DNA of 64,000 nucleotides from Cristatella mucedo (Eukaryota; Bryozoa; Phylactolaemata; Cristatellidae), in assembly GCA_009760855.2 (NCBI GenBank), contig WPIO01000025.1:3179501-3243500 (forward strand), read 5' to 3'. This document shows positions 1 through 57,409 of this stretch, in pieces. The position numbers and the translations under genes were made by a program. The notes below the pieces were generated by a model. That model was not told the origin of the DNA. It ran no database searches and worked only from the letters and a program-made list of their open reading frames with translations. Positions within the stretch are counted from its first letter, which is position 1, and the number at the start of each line of letters is the position of its first letter.

Positions 1-500
1 GGTACGGTGCATAGCCTGACGGTGGAGTAGATCTGACAGGCTGGAGTCAAAGAAAGAAGAGACCTAAAAGTGAGTGACAGAACCTTAAATTTGATGGGTT
101 GCTTGACTGGTAGCCAGTGCAGGTTGGCGAGAAATGGTGTGACTTGGCAACTGCGACGCTCACGACAGACAAGCCTAGCTGCAAAGTTTTGCACCAGCTG
201 CAATTGCCTGATTGCACAGACCTGTAGACCAGCAAGCAATGAGTTACATAAGTCGGGACGTGGCGGTCACAAACGCATGGACCAATTAAGATATGATATA
301 CCGGTTTAAGCAAGCCTGAATTTTAGCAATGTTATGTTGCTGAAAGTAGGCAGACTTGACAGTGGAGCTGATGCGGTCAGCTAATGGAAGGTCACTTTGG
401 AACAGGACATTCGTGCAGATTCAAAAGGATATATGCTGGCAGAGCCAATTGTGAGCGTTACCATTTCCAATTTCTTGATCACACTTGCTTTGCCCATACA
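1..500 (-). mobile_element. LINE family A fragment (CR1/L2-like), RT C-terminal region
   Basis: The minus strand encodes broken pieces of the non-LTR retrotransposon C-terminal region, including CKTLQLGLSVV, which is the same DNA as CRERRSCHITPL in another frame. It aligns by eye to the better copy at 30933-32104. Frames are shifted and stops are present; the left end is cut by the window. Confidence 0.85.
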
Positions 501-537
501 TTTTCAGTTGGTTTTATAATCATTCAATTTGGGAGCC

Positions 538-1105
538 ATTGCAGGTCGGTGGAAGACGTGTGTACTGTGGCAGTTGTGACGTTCACGGCAGACATATCTG
601 GCGTCAGAGTTTTGCAACAACTGCAAGCGTCTTAGTGCACAGGCAGGAAGACCTACGAATAGTGAGCAACATTGATGTCTATCATGAAAAATACAAGCTT
701 GGCTGTTGCACTCTGGTCAAAGCAGGCCCGAAGTTTTACAATGGGCGTAGCTGAAAGTAGGCAGACTTTATTAAGGAGCTGATTTGGTAGTCTAGTGAAA
801 GGTTGCTTTGGAACATAAATAAATACAAGCTGATTTATCAGCCTCTTTTTTGATAGCGACAGAAGAGCCTTTGCGACTATCCCCATCGCTTGCAGTGGTG
901 ATAAAGGATCGCCCACCGCAGAATTCGAACCCATGACCTCGGGCCGAGGTCGTGAAAAGCAGCCACATTACCCAGTGAGCCATTACGGCTCACCGACATG
1001 ACATTCTGATTGCGTGCTGATGCTACACGAGATATGCTCGCCGAGCTCATTTTGAGGGTTAGGCTTTCCAATTTCTGAGTAGCACCGGGGCAAACTGGAA
1101 GTGGG
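538..1105 (-). mobile_element. LINE family A fragment, split by a SINE
   Basis: Positions 538-825 and 996-1105 match successive parts of the same LINE region (compare 31600-32010). The gap is filled by a SINE at 829-995. The coding frame is destroyed. Confidence 0.75.
829..995 (-). mobile_element. SINE family A copy (tRNA-derived), nested in a LINE
   Basis: On the minus strand it reads A-box region, then a GGTTCGANNCC-like B box (around 925-935), then a family-specific body ending in AGCCTC...GCTGATTT in plus orientation. ACAT on each side in the interrupted LINE looks like a short target-site duplication. Confidence 0.8.
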
Positions 1106-2028
1106 TTTAGATGCTGACGCTATGCGGCAGCTGCTGCCTTCGCCCGCGGCAGCTGGTAGCGGTAGCGATGAGTCCACGACTCTTACCGAGACAGCGTAGT
1201 CAAGCGCTATTTGAGGCTGCCGCGGCAACGGCAGCCTCAAATAACCTACTGCATCTGCGTCCGGCGCACGAATGCGGCGCGTCGGCATTAAGCACAGGTT
1301 AGGGGACGAATTGCCGAAAATTCGGTAACCAATGCGCGTGCAGTATTTCCGCAGCACGCGACTATTAAGATTTCTTGAACCTGGCCGAGACTGAGAATTT
1401 CCGGCGACTCATTATCCCTCTCATGTCCCTTTCTAAGCCGTCGACGTATTGTTTTCCTCCGAGAGGTAATGTTTTTATCCCTAACTGACGTAGCGCATAC
1501 TTTCAGGGTACAATCATTTTAGCTTGTGTGAAACCGGCGCATTCCAGAGAATGCAATTCGTGACGCTCAGGCGTTACGCCTTCGCCTCGCAAAAGCTTTG
1601 GCTCTACCGACACAGTGCGCCCAAGTCGTTTGACCATATTCAGGATAACACACAGGACTGACGATGAGATAAGGAAGAGAATGAATATTCTTCACACTCT
1701 TCTGCATTACTTATTTCCTTTAGACTTTGCATTTAATACCAAACGACATGATGTTCGTTCGCCTCTGCAATGGGCTGCAATATGGGAAAAGGCAACTACC
1801 GCCTTTGTGTTAAAAGAGCTCGTCTAGCTCAAGACAGCTATTGCACTAAACGTCGAGGAATGGCTATACGAATGTTTTCGTATACCACAGCCATAGTTGT
1901 ACGCGGTGTGCGCATTCAATTAACACACTACTCGTTCAAACCATGCTCATGATGCAGCAATTCAGGGTTCAAACGCGACCCACAATAAGCTGTGCAGAGC
2001 ATGCCACTTTATCTGTCCTGCAAAAAGC
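1106..2028. other. intergenic, no gene recognised
   Basis: Mixed-composition DNA with an imperfect inverted repeat near 1180-1250 (GAGGCTGCCGCGG / CGGCAGCCTC). No exon, RNA gene or known repeat is recognised. Confidence 0.3.
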
Positions 2029-2188
2029 TAAGTTAACAGCCTCATTTGAATAGCGACACGATAGCCTTTCACGGCTATCGCCACCACTTGCAGTGGGCGA
2101 TAAAGAATCGCCTACTGCATGACTCGTAACCCACGACCTCGCGTTCGCGAAGAGCGAACACCTTACTTCCTGGACTAAGTAAGATCCG
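2029..2188 (-). mobile_element. SINE family A copy
   Basis: Minus-strand tRNA-like head (CCAGGAAGTAAGGTG ... B box around 2125-2135) followed by the family body with AGGCTAT and GAGGCTGTTAACT. Degenerate. Confidence 0.7.
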
Positions 2189-2471
2189 AGGCCGTATACA
2201 CATATTTGCCTTAACCGCTGTCGTGGTGCAATTTTAAAGAAGCAGAGGAGCATTGCCAAGATTCTATTCGACATTACCTGTCAGTGCCGAGAACGTGCCC
2301 CTCAGTGTCAGCTGAGAAGCAGCCGAAGCGGCCTACTCACCTAGCGCGGTGCTGCCTGGTTATATATGGTACGACAAAGCTCTGTCCGAGTCGTTCTATC
2401 AGACATACGCATGAGAACGGCTAAGAAACAAATATGGAGAGAAGACAGATACGGTAGAAAGAGAGACAGAC

Positions 2472-2473
<2 letters not shown>

Positions 2474-2523
<50 letters not shown>
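2474..2523. repeat. (GA)n microsatellite
   Basis: An uninterrupted run of about 24 GA units with a purine-rich flank to 2560. Confidence 0.97.
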
Positions 2524-2526
<3 letters not shown>

Positions 2527-2806
2527 CAGGAGAGTGAGAAAAAGAGAGAAAGTGTTTGTGTGCGTGGCACGGCGACTTGAAAAATTGTGAAAATAAAAAT
2601 TGTGAGGTTGGCTTTAGCCTGTATACAGCACGAACACAAACGCACGGGTCTAGTCATGGGTTACGGGCGGTAGGCTCGGTGGCAAACATTGTGAGTCAAT
2701 AAGAAATCTGTTCATAGTTTGTAACCCGTAGGTAGTGCTTATTTTCCATAGTTAATTAATGGTCTACTTATGCAAGTGATGTACTATTAGTGCATGTACC
2801 ATATTA

Positions 2807-2945
2807 TTCATTTTGTTTGTTTTTCAAGCATGATTTTACTTACCATTCAGTTGCATTTCCCTTTGCAGCAAATCTGAAGCGCCTAGAAAGAGATTAAGTT
2901 CTCAGAGGGCGCTTTATCAAGTGCATTATTATTATTATTATTAAT
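2807..2945 (+). mobile_element. LINE family A 3' end (solo tail)
   Basis: Carries the family's 3' UTR, the conserved hairpin (AAGCGCC-TAGAAAGAGATT... GGCGCTT) and an (ATT)n tail. No coding part is left, typical of extreme 5' truncation. Confidence 0.85.
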
Positions 2946-3539
2946 GTAAAGCGTCATTCTGATTCGCTTTGCATCTGGGATCCAAACTGAAGTAAACAGG
3001 CCACAATTCGGCAATTAGTTTCTGACACGCCGTCAAAAATTCTCTATTGTTAAAATACATTCAACAAGGACAAGCCACTTAACGTTCTCCCTCTTTTGAG
3101 GCGGCTGAAGCTACCGCCCGGGGCGCGTTCTCCCCAGAAGGTTCTCTCAGGAGGGGGGGGGGGTAGGGGGTAGCACCCTCACAACTCAGCCTGAAACGAG
3201 TCGATGAACGCACTCCTCCTTCCAGGGGCCAGTTCAACCGCTTGAAGAAAAGAATATGGTAGCCTCCCACTAAAGAGTGCGACCCCTTTACCAAAAAAAG
3301 AACCCAAAGTGGACCTCATTTAGTGAACCGGAAGCTGCACACCAGAAATTGCACAAGCCCAGTAAGCCCAGTTAAGGTTTCATCTTCACACCTGGTGGAC
3401 CCTGCTATGATGATGGCAGACCCCTCGATGTAGATGGTCGTGAAGCTGCCAAGCAAATGCCCAGTAAGCCCAGTAAGCCTGACTCGGTAGGTGACCAGAT
3501 GAAAAGCGAGCACGACTGCCTGCCTGGTGGCCAGCAAGC

Positions 3540-3870
3540 ACAGAGCGGCTGCCATGCTTTATTAGCTCTGCAGGTCCTAGACTGTGGAGCTCGCTTCCAC
3601 GATTCTCACGCAACGGCAGCTACTCTCCTACTGCCGACTATGGGTCATCCTTTTCAGCGGTCCTGAGCTGCTGCTTCCATGCTACTACCTTAACTGCTCT
3701 CCTGGCTCGGCTATGCTTCCCACATTCTCTTTGTTGCGTGAGAGACAAAGTCTGTTGGCTACCGAATGCGTGCCGAAAGCCGCTTAGGCTGTGAGTGCGC
3801 TCTACAAAGCTCTCCTGTTTAACACCCACATAGTCTTTATGACTTTGTAGAGTTACAGATGGAGATATAC
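3540..3870 (+). mobile_element. LINE family B 3' end
   Basis: Shares a long block with 32205-32530 and 36280-36440: GCTCTGCAGGTCCTAGACTG, then GTTGGCTACCGAATGCGT, and a tail with ACCCACATAGTCTTTATGAC. Translation gives traces of the LW-S-LP motif found at the C-terminus of non-LTR ORF2. Confidence 0.75.
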
Positions 3871-4756
3871 TTCATTGAATTCTACTGCCACATAGGAGGC
3901 TCAAGAGGCCATAGTCGTTTTCCGACTTGCTGCTTCCCGGTTGGCCAACCATAAGTGGCGATGGGTCCCTTACCTGATTGAGTGCTTAACAGAATTCCAA
4001 AACACAACCAGTAATTATTGCATTAATAAAATTCAACCTTCACATTCACAACCAATCGACTGGCGAACAACGCATGCAGGCAAGCAAATGATAAGACTTG
4101 AGATTTTAGTGTTGATGACTGGCACGGCCCGAGCTGCTGCCAAGGCCGCCGAGCACCGAGCGACGTCACAAGCTGACAGCAGGCCACAGCCTGAGCCTGC
4201 CTCGATCTCAATCTCGCCCACCCAACCGTCAAAGACGTCTCAGCGAGAGTATTTCTCTGCCGACACGCGACTGACCAGCTACGGTGTGCGAGTGGGGAGT
4301 AAGACACGGAGCTCGAAGCGCATCTGCTCTGTTGAGCATCAGTGCCCAAAGCAGCAGCAGCAGCAGCACAGGCGGCACCAGCAGCCAGACTGCCACGCCC
4401 GGCGCTCAAACAGCTTGCTGACAGTCGCCAGAAAGCCTGCACTGCTTCGCTGCTGCCACTGCACCCCACTGGCAACGCACTAGAACAGAAAACGAACCCG
4501 GTGTGTGCGACAGCACTTTCAACGACGGACAAGGTCACGAGGAGATGCACACAGCATGATGTCGTGGCGCTCAGCCGGCGAGCGTGCACCGTGCGATGAA
4601 GGGGATGGTGCGCGAAACAAGTTTCTGTTTGTGCCTGTGTAGCGAGCGCTTGCCGCCAGTGTCGAGCTGCCCGTCGACATGTGCCGTCGGCGTGCGCCGC
4701 CGACGTTTGCGGCCGATCGGCGCCGCTGACGTGTGCCGGCGGTGCTCGGTGCCGGC
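3871..4756 (-). other. probable 3' UTR of the SEC14L1-like gene
   Basis: Unique-looking GC-rich DNA directly after the stop codon, with CAG/CTG-rich patches near 4340-4380. No repeat-family match is seen. No AATAAA on the minus strand lies closer than 3558-3563, so the UTR may run about 1.2 kb into the LINE-B remnant. The 245-codon open frame here has no recognisable domain. Confidence 0.4.
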
Positions 4757-50966
<46,210 letters not shown>

Positions 50967-51950
50967 TTCAAAAAGCGCCTCTGGTCAGCAAGTACAGGTA
51001 GAGAGAGAGAGCGAGATGTGATGGAGACGACGAACGTAAACAGTAGATACTTCCGGTCTCGACCTGGTCGACTCCGCCAGGTAGCGCGGCTGCTCTTCCG
51101 GTATATTAAGCGTCATCCGTTTCTTGGCGTAGCTTGCGGCGGCGACCGATACCTATGGCACAGCACCTGGTCCAGTTGCAGGTCCGCAATGCGGGCTGAC
51201 GTCGCAAGCCTTTTTGCTTATCGCCAAAATGCGGGCATTACAAGCTGCCCCGATATCGGTCGGACGCGCCGATCGCTCGCGGCGCCTGCAAAGATTACAA
51301 AGATTGCGCCCTCCGCTTTCTTCGCGGCTGGGAGCCGCGGGGAGCACGGGCGGGCGCTACCTCCACTCTTCGTTGGTATTGCGCCTGCTGTCTCGGTGCT
51401 GCAGTCAAACGCACGCGCAAGCATTTGCTCGCAAGCCACGTTTTCTCTCAAGGCGGCTACGAACCGGAGGCAGGAACGCTTCCGCTCAAGCCGCCTGCTG
51501 CGCGACCGCCAACGACTCCAGCAGCCGGAGCCAATCGCGTAACGTGGCGAAAGAAAATCGGCCGGCGCGGCGCTTTCGGCCGGTCCGCGCTGCCGCGGCA
51601 GACAGAGCTGTTGGCAGCGCAGATCGAGCTTTGAGCATTTCTCCTCGATTCGATATCGCTCTCCATCCATTCAGACGCGCTCGAAATCGGCGCAGTCGAT
51701 AGCATTGCACGTCTGACGAGCGCGCACGTCCGAGACGCTACAATGCAAGCGCCGCCACGCCCAGCTCGAGGCGGCAGCCGCAACCGCACGAACCTGCTGC
51801 GTGGGAAACGGCCTCTCACGCGCGCTCTGCCCGGCGGCATCGATGCGCAGTGTGGTCCTACGACTACCAAAGAAGCGGACTGTTCAACGGGTAGCAGCGC
51901 GTTCGTGCCATACAAAAGGTACGAAAGAACGTCCGGTAAGGGTTATTCAA
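50967..51950 (-). promoter_or_regulatory. GC/CpG-rich promoter and 5' UTR region of the SEC14L1-like gene
   Basis: The kilobase upstream of the start codon is GC-rich with dense CG dinucleotides, free of recognisable LINE or SINE sequence, and flanked by AT-richer repeat DNA. Two CTTCCGGT sites (51050-51057 and 51095-51102) fit the ETS/GABP core on the minus strand. No convincing TATA box is seen. The open frames across it are what GC-rich DNA gives by chance and match nothing I recognise. The transcription start cannot be placed from sequence alone. Confidence 0.55.
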
Positions 51951-52189
51951 AGTGAAGGTCGTACAGAAAGTGTGGGCCACTGGCGTCGGTATGGAGTAAT
52001 GCAGAGAAAATACTCTCATATTCATCCCGTTCAAGCATCCATATTTACTAGTAGAATGCTAACTTAGGCGTGAATAGCTAGTTTGTAGGTACCATGAGCA
52101 ATTCAGATAGGGCAGAAACAAAGCGTAAATCAAAACTCCAAATCTACCGAGTAACTTTTAATTCAGGTTTTACTTCATAGAAGACTCAG

Positions 52190-52740
52190 CACTGCTGCCG
52201 GGGTGTAACCAACTTGTTGAAGATTCTGACTCGATGGTAGTTGCCCTGATATTTTCTCTTGATGTCTTAAAGGCATCTGATAACCGCGATTGCAAGGCCT
52301 TCTTGAGCGCCCGTCATCTCGCCTGGGTATCACTGTCACTACGTCGCATTAGTTTATGTCTTGTCTCGTTTGGAAATGTCAGAGTTTATAAGTCACTGGT
52401 CATCCAGCGAGCCTTAAAGAAAGTAAAAAGCCTCAAAGACCTGTTATAGATTCATTTATGTACACAATTTATACCGTACCTCTAGCTAATGTAACCGCCA
52501 GGCACAATTTATGTTTTCATCTTTACGCAGACGACTCGCAGCTGCAAATGTCATTGTATCCCAACCTGCCTTCCAGAACATCGAACTCTCTCAACTTCAT
52601 CGCTGTCATGTATCTCTGACATTCGCAATTTTTTTAGCAGCAAACCTAATATTGAATGGCGATATAAAGTACTGACTAGTTGTGGGCAAACCTAGTGTAG
52701 CTCAGGAATTTAAAAGGCCATTCCGCAAGAGGAAGCTGGA
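52190..52740 (+). mobile_element. degenerate LINE family A copy (RT fragment)
   Basis: DSMVVALIFSLDVLKASDNRD (RT motif region), NVTARHNLCFHLYADDSQLQM (YADD box intact, around 52490-52550) and a following NSLNFI stretch. Many stops. It runs into the CT array at 52785. Confidence 0.8.
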
Positions 52741-52784
52741 GCCTCGCACCTGTGTGGCGGAGAAAACCAGCGATTTTCGTTCCG

Positions 52785-52827
52785 TCTCTCTCTCCTCTCT
52801 CTCTCTCTCTCTCTGGCTCTCTTTGTC

Positions 52828-52885
<58 letters not shown>

Positions 52886-53133
52886 CTCTCCTCTCTCTGT
52901 CTCTTTCTGACTCTCTCTCCTCTCTCTCTTCTCTCTCTCCTCTCCCTCCTCTCCCTCCTCTCTTCTCTCTCTCTCCCTCCTCTCTTCTCTCTCTCTCCTC
53001 TCTCTCTCTCCTCTCCTTCCTCTCCCTCCTCTCTTCTCTCTCTCTCTCCCTCCTCTCTTCTCTCTCTCTCCTCTCTCTCTCTCCTCTCTCTCTCTCTCCT
53101 CTCTCTCTCTCCTCTCTCTTTCTCTCCTCTCTT
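52785..53133. repeat. (CT)n / (CTCTCC)n array
   Basis: CT runs with regular TCC, CTCCCT and TTCTC interruptions at the 3' side of a LINE fragment. Confidence 0.97.
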
Positions 53134-53159
53134 TCTCCGATTGCCTCCGTGCAACCGAA

Positions 53160-56100
53160 AAGACCTGGTGACGCTTTATGGATTTGCTCACCGGAAACGC
53201 TGACCTCATCTAAAAAGTCAGACTCGACTATTCACCGAGGCGCGCCGCATCAATACATGAAGAGATTTGAAAGCAGCGCGGAAATTTTCAAACGACGATT
53301 CCATGGCGAATTATTGAGGTGACCGCCCCGATTCTGTGGCCAGTGAGACAGGCGATAGACCGCCTGCGCCTTTACGACAGTCTTCGAAAGCGTCAAACTG
53401 AGTGGCAAGACTCGTGCGCCTAGGCTCTTATTACCTGCCTCACCGCCACCAACGCCTCCGCACGACGGGCTTGTCTATAGAGGTTCGGCAGCGGCTTGGT
53501 GACAAAGGCACTGCTTTCGTCTGCTCCGACAGCTGGCGGCCCGATATACGGCGCACCGTACGTCGGGCCGCTTGTGGCAGTCTGCTGCCGCCTGTGCCGT
53601 CCCATTAAACGGTCGCATAGCCAGTGCGTCAACGCCCTCCGACAGCCTAGGTGCTCTGTCAGAGGGTAGTACGGCTAGCGTTGCCTCTCGTGATCGGAAC
53701 AGACACGTAGCACTTTAGCTGACTCGGTGCCCCTGTCGCCCAGACGGGACATGCCATCAAGGTGAAGGTCGTTTCTACTTGTTCATTGAAATAAGGATTT
53801 CGAGATATTTGTTGTAACGAAACTGGCCTTTTAGGCAACGAAAAATGAAAGCAGCGAGATCGAGCAGCTCTCAAAAAGGGGCAAAGCGGCGTACCCCTCT
53901 CCGAGGTCTTGGCATCGACAATCTTTTTCCAGCTAGTTATTTTAAGCTGAGGCTGACCAGACAAGTTAAATAGAAGCCTTATCTTGCGTGGAGATCACTG
54001 TCAAAATTTAAGGTCAGCGGGTAGCCGCGTCTCAGTGCATACGTGCCTCAAACTACGATAGAGTTTGTTGAAACGTGATATTGTAATATAAAAGCTCGTG
54101 ATTTGGAAACACCATTTCTAAGATTGAATGCATATCGTGGATTATAATTTAGACGGGTTCTTTAATATACCAGTTCGGAATTAAAAATGCCTGCTCTCAC
54201 TCATCTTTAAAGAAGAAACCACGCAGAACCATGGCGACCGAGAAATGGTCCAGCGCCTACGTATGCATGCTTCCGCCGGTACCAGTGAAGGACAGGTAGT
54301 GACGGAGAACGTTTGAGAACTGAGACATGAAGTCTGTTCAGAGCAATCTGGACATGGTATTTCAAAATTACTCCCCTTTGAACTTCACAGACAACGTATC
54401 ATTGTGCCAGATTCGCTGTTCAGGCAGGCGGCTATGAAACTAGTCCAGCATTGGGGGTTCGCAAAAACTGGTCGGAGGTGGACACCTTCGAAAAAGGCCA
54501 AGAATCTTGCTAAAATCTACCGGGTGCAGGAAAATTTTCGTTCTCGCCTGAAATCGGATACTTGAATTTTAATCAAGTTCAGTGGCTACTTGAGTCCATG
54601 AGTATCCAAACCAAACTATGTAGATGTATTTTGGACCTCAAATAAATCTCTAAAAAGTCATGAGTGCTTTAAGTGATATGATTTATGAAAGATCTAATGA
54701 GCAGCTTTAGCATGGTTTGTCTAATGAGTACAGAAATGTGTTAGCAATATCTTGCTACCAAATTTGCAAAAACTGTTGCTCTTTTTTTAAGAGTTCGGTA
54801 ATTTCAATTGCACGCATCTTCCTCCCTCAGAGCATCGTCGCATCTTCCTCCCTCCTGCTCAGTTTCGTCGTAGGCAGCGAGTTCATGCTGCGTTTAGCAC
54901 GGGAGAACGTGTGATCACCACAATTGATGCATAGAAACTAATTGAAAATGACCTATCCTTGTTAATATTACTGATCTCTCGATGTCTGTGCGTTTGAAGG
55001 TGTTCGCACGTGCAACTAAACTTTGCTCATTGTTATGCAGCTGAAATGCCGGTACCATGGTGACACAAATTCCTGTTTTGGCATGCAGCTGAAATGCCGT
55101 TACCATGGTGACACAAATTCCTGTTTTGGCAGTCAAACATCCGAAGTGGTTTATGAAAAGGCGGTACCAAAAATGTTAAGCCTGAGCCTACTTTACCTTT
55201 ACTTGCTTAATACTAGATAATACATCCTTTGACTCTTACCCTTCTCACGGAGTTTAATCCCATAAACTATTATTATTCAAGCGTTCACGTATACCTAGTA
55301 AGTGGCATGTAATCCATTTGCTCACAATTAAAGTTTACACTGAGTCATTAAACGGCTGAACTCAAAAGATTTTTAATGGCTCGTCACTTGCCGAACAGCT
55401 CGTCACACCTTTCAATGCGCGATGTAACTCGCAGGAGCTGACTGCTCAGAAATGATGCAGTTGTATGACATATTTAAATCTGCAATTTCTTTATTCTCCG
55501 GCAAATTAACTGAGTTTTTCAGTTTAAAAAATCAAGAATTTCCATCGCCATCCCATCGGGAAGTGAAAAATTAGCTTGTGAGCAGCACCAACGTAAAACT
55601 TAAATTGAAATGAGCTTTTTTGAAGAACCATCAGCCTACATAATTTCGAATGCGACCTCACGACTCTCGTAAACCAAAGTCACTGAAGTCACACTTACTG
55701 TATGTCCATTGAGATATTTATAGAACTACTACGAAGGTACAGCTATAATGAGTGTCGTGCCAAAAATATCAAGAGATATATTTTAATTATATGCGTATTT
55801 ATTTGCATCAATAAATCTCATACTTACTTTAAATTCAATCCGGAATTTTCCATCAGGTTAAAAACCAGTTATGAACGGCTCTTAATCAGCACCCTATTTA
55901 ATTAGGTATTTAAAGGCTGTGGGGACTATCTCTTGGTGGAACCAATAAAAATGATCTAACCTGGACGGTCAGTATTACCAACTACCTACTGGTTGGTGAG
56001 AATCATTGCGGCTTCACCTTTGCTCAGACATACACACATCGCTTCTATGCATGATATTTAAATTTTTATTGAATAATGTGCGCCCGCAACTTTTCACGGC

Positions 56101-56205
56101 TAAACGCGAGTACTTAGTATAATAATTAGCCAGAAAGTAGCAGGATTATTTCAACGATTCGACCGGTATTCGAAGTCTGGCAACGGGAAGTTCCGTATCC
56201 ACTGA
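53160..56205. other. upstream intergenic region, no gene recognised
   Basis: The GC-richer part (53160-53650) and AT-richer remainder carry no exon that I can tie to a known family on either strand. A 48-bp direct duplication lies at 55035-55130. No repeat-family match is seen. Confidence 0.4.
55035..55130. repeat. 48-bp direct tandem duplication
   Basis: Two head-to-tail units starting ATGCAGCTGAAATGCCG, differing by one base (GGTACC versus GTTACC). The KpnI-like GGTACC palindrome is lost in the second unit. Confidence 0.96.
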
Positions 56206-56209
56206 AATA

Positions 56210-57243
56210 GTAATAATAACAATTCACTTGATAAAGCGCCCCCAGAGAACTCAATCTCTTTCTAAGCGCGTTACATTTGCTGCAAAGGGAAACGCGATTG
56301 AATGGTGAGTGATATCATGCTTGATAAACAACATGAATAACATGGTTAGGGGTGACACACACAGTCAGCATGCATAAGCACATGAAGGACGAATCACAGG
56401 GACCCACTAAATGCTGTCCATAACAGGTGTGTTTTTAAGTTCTTTTTAAATGTGGTCAAGCCAAGGGATGTTCTGACGCAAGTCGGGAGGGAGTTCCAGG
56501 CTTTGGGAGCATACGAACTAAATGCACGATCTCCAAAGGATTCGAGGTTTGTACGAGGTATTGGTAAACTGTTGGATTCCAAAAAGTGGGTGGTATGATG
56601 CTTGGCGTGGTGGAGGAATAGATCTGATAGGTAGGCTAGAGCCAAAGAATGAAGGAACCTAAAAGTGAGCGACAAAACCCTGCAGTTGATCCGTTGCTTG
56701 ACTGGTAGCCACTGCAGGCCGGCGAGAAATGGTGTGATGTGGCAACTGCGACGCTCACGACAGACAAGCCTAGCTGCAGAGTTTTGCACCAGCTGTAATT
56801 GCCTGATTCCACATGCCGGTAGGCCAACAAGCAGTGAGTTACATAAGTCAAGACGGGATGTCACAAGTGCATGGACCAACTTGGACGTGGTATCCTTAAC
56901 TAAACAAGCCCGAATTTTAGCAATGTTAGGTAGCTGAAAGTAGGCAGACTTGACTGTGGAGCTGATGCGGTCGTCTAACGAGAGGTCACTTTGGAACATG
57001 ACCCTTGAATTTCGAGCTGATTCAACAGGAGATATGCTGGCAGAGCCAATTTTGAGCGTCAGCCTTTTCAATCTCTGAATCACACTGGGTTTGCCCCTAA
57101 CTGGTAAGCTAGTTGTATCATCGTTTAGTTTTAGAAAGTTTGCTGCCATCAATGTGGGGATGTCATCAATACATGCAGAAAGTGAGTGGAGAGAATTTGA
57201 GGTGCTCGAGGGCTAGGAGGGATCAAAGCAAAGGTGCAACTGA
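56210..57243 (-). mobile_element. LINE family A insertion, 5'-truncated at the viral junction
   Basis: (ATT)n-like tail at 56210-56222, hairpin, 3' UTR, then a 252-codon minus-strand frame (57152-56394) starting AANFLKLNDDTTSL and including SSTVKSAYFQLPNIAKI, CRERRSCHITPF and KAWNSLPTCVRTS. Homology with the copy at 11815-13583 continues to GGTGCAACTG at 57242 and then stops abruptly. The next bases are AT-rich and belong to the viral segment. Confidence 0.92.
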
Positions 57244-57409
57244 GAAACCTCTTATAAAACCAGTAACCATAGTTAAATAATAAATATATAAATATTAAAT
57301 TGAATGTATGTATTTCGATCAGAATATTTACCAAAAACAGGTTTTTCAATGATAATAGTTACTAGAAAATATTCACAGTTTATGTATCAGTATCTAATAT
57401 TAAGAGCAT

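Noticed and set aside
51018..51702. 174- and 162-codon plus-strand open frames as a neighbouring gene
   Set aside because: They overlap each other in different frames in CpG-rich promoter DNA and resemble no family.
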